From the NCBI RefSeq assembly GCF_026870175.2, contig NZ_CP113977.2, positions 1,984,001-2,048,000 of the forward strand: DNA of 64,000 nucleotides, written 5' to 3'. The stretch is from Flavobacterium aestivum. Its GTDB lineage: Bacteria > Bacteroidota > Bacteroidia > Flavobacteriales > Flavobacteriaceae. Positions 63,301-64,000 of the stretch are shown one piece after another (positions within the stretch are counted from its first letter, which is position 1; each line of letters opens with the position of its first letter). The notes below the pieces were generated by a model that did no database searches, was not told where the DNA came from, and saw only the letters and a program-made list of their open reading frames with translations. The translations under genes were made by a program, and so were the position numbers.

Positions 63301-64000
63301 TGAACATTTCGCAATACACCAAAGAATTCTCATATAATATTAGATTGGCTTATCCGGTAATTTTAGGAATGCTTGGGCATACTCTGATTGGTATTGTAGA
63401 TAATTTTATGGTTGGAAATTTGGGGTCAACTGAGTTGGCAGCTGTGTCGTTGGGGAATAGCTTTATCTTTTTGGCTTTGGCAATAGGGATAGGTTTTTCT
63501 ACGGCTATAACACCTTTGACTGCCGAAGCCGATGCCGAGAAGGACGACAAAAAAATCAGAACAACTTTTCATCATGGATTGTTACTATGTGCCATCCTAG
63601 GGGTGTCATTGTTTTTGCTAACGGTATTGTCTAAGCAATTGATGTATTTTATGAATCAGCCTCAAGCTGTAGTTACGCTAGCGGCTCCTTATATCGATTG
63701 GGTTGCTTTTTCGTTAATCCCTGTAGTGATGTATCAAGGATACAAGCAATTTGCAGATGGTTTGTCTTTTACTAAATATTCTATGTATTCGATTATTTTG
63801 GCAAATGTGGTGCATGTTGTTTTTAATTACGTATTGATTTACGGTTTTTGGATTTTTCCAAAATTAGGAGTTATAGGAGCAGCTTTAGGAACTGTAATTT
63901 CTAGAATTATGATGGTCGTTTTTATACATTTTCTAATGAAGCATAATGCCGTTATGAAACAGTATTTTAAAAACTTCACTTTTAAAGAAATAAAAAAATC
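63301..64000 (+). CDS. MATE-family efflux transporter, cut by window edge
   Basis: The ATG at 63301 opens 233 codons that run off the window end. The N-terminal helices (YPVILGMLGHTLIGIVDNFM, NLGSTELAAVSLGNSFIFLA, GIGFSTAITPLTAEA) are typical of MATE/NorM transporters, which export cationic drugs in exchange for Na+ or H+. The C-terminal half lies beyond the window. Confidence 0.9.

Overview
The window comes from a low-GC member of the Bacteroidota, almost certainly a Flavobacterium or close relative. Evidence includes a type IX secretion sorting domain, Bacteroidota-type promoter -7 boxes (TAnnTTTG) before several genes, a TonB receptor with a carboxypeptidase-like N-domain, GIN/DUF2807 proteins, an IntDOT-like integrase, and a likely Flavo-1-type intergenic RNA motif. 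No rRNA or CRISPR array was seen; there is one tRNA (Pro, TGG).

Left part (1 to about 27.4 kb): an accessory region built around a polymorphic Rhs/YD-repeat toxin system. A T9SS-sorted repeat protein (217-1878) is followed by two large exported YD-repeat proteins: a 1086-aa N-terminal-type partner (1889-5149) and a 2163-aa toxin protein (5160-11651). The second carries 22 acidic, probably metal-binding repeats, a DUF6443/Rhs shell, an Rhs core, and a C-terminal PD-(D/E)XK-type nuclease-like toxin. Its presumed immunity gene follows (11683-12066). From about 18.9 to 25.3 kb lies a graveyard and reservoir of displaced Rhs C-terminal cassettes and immunity genes: a start-less core+toxin cassette, two paralogous lipoproteins as its probable immunity proteins, toxin remnants, an Imm26-like gene, a membrane immunity candidate, an AHH-type nuclease cassette cut by one TGA codon, and a truncated copy of the first immunity gene. 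Three copies of a related intergenic repeat punctuate the array.

Between the functional rhs/immunity pair and the orphan cassettes sits a separate mobile-looking module (about 12.1-18.8 kb). It encodes an HTH plus HUH-like protein, a 45-aa overlapping ORF, a catalytic-domain-only tyrosine recombinase, a primase/toprim-like protein whose toprim domain is broken between two ORFs, a AAA+-type ATPase with a winged-helix-like C-terminus, and two tandem tyrosine recombinases, the last lacking key catalytic residues. The region's right edge has an IntDOT-type integrase, its HTH partner, and tRNA-Pro, suggesting a tRNA-anchored genomic island.

Right part (27.5-64 kb): ordinary chromosomal genes. These are trxB; a GIN-domain protein; a TonB receptor; an M1 peptidase; a PadR/PspC/M23/GIN operon; a DUF4442 protein; grpE-dnaJ; a NatA/NatB-like ABC exporter; an AAA+ response regulator without a DNA-binding domain; a half-length DEAD-box protein; a HAD phosphatase; an S9 peptidase; mtaB; a scramblase-like protein; a PhoX-like lipoprotein beside a two-domain di-heme peroxidase; a LytS/LytT-type two-component system with outer-membrane barrels; and the start of a MATE transporter cut by the window edge.
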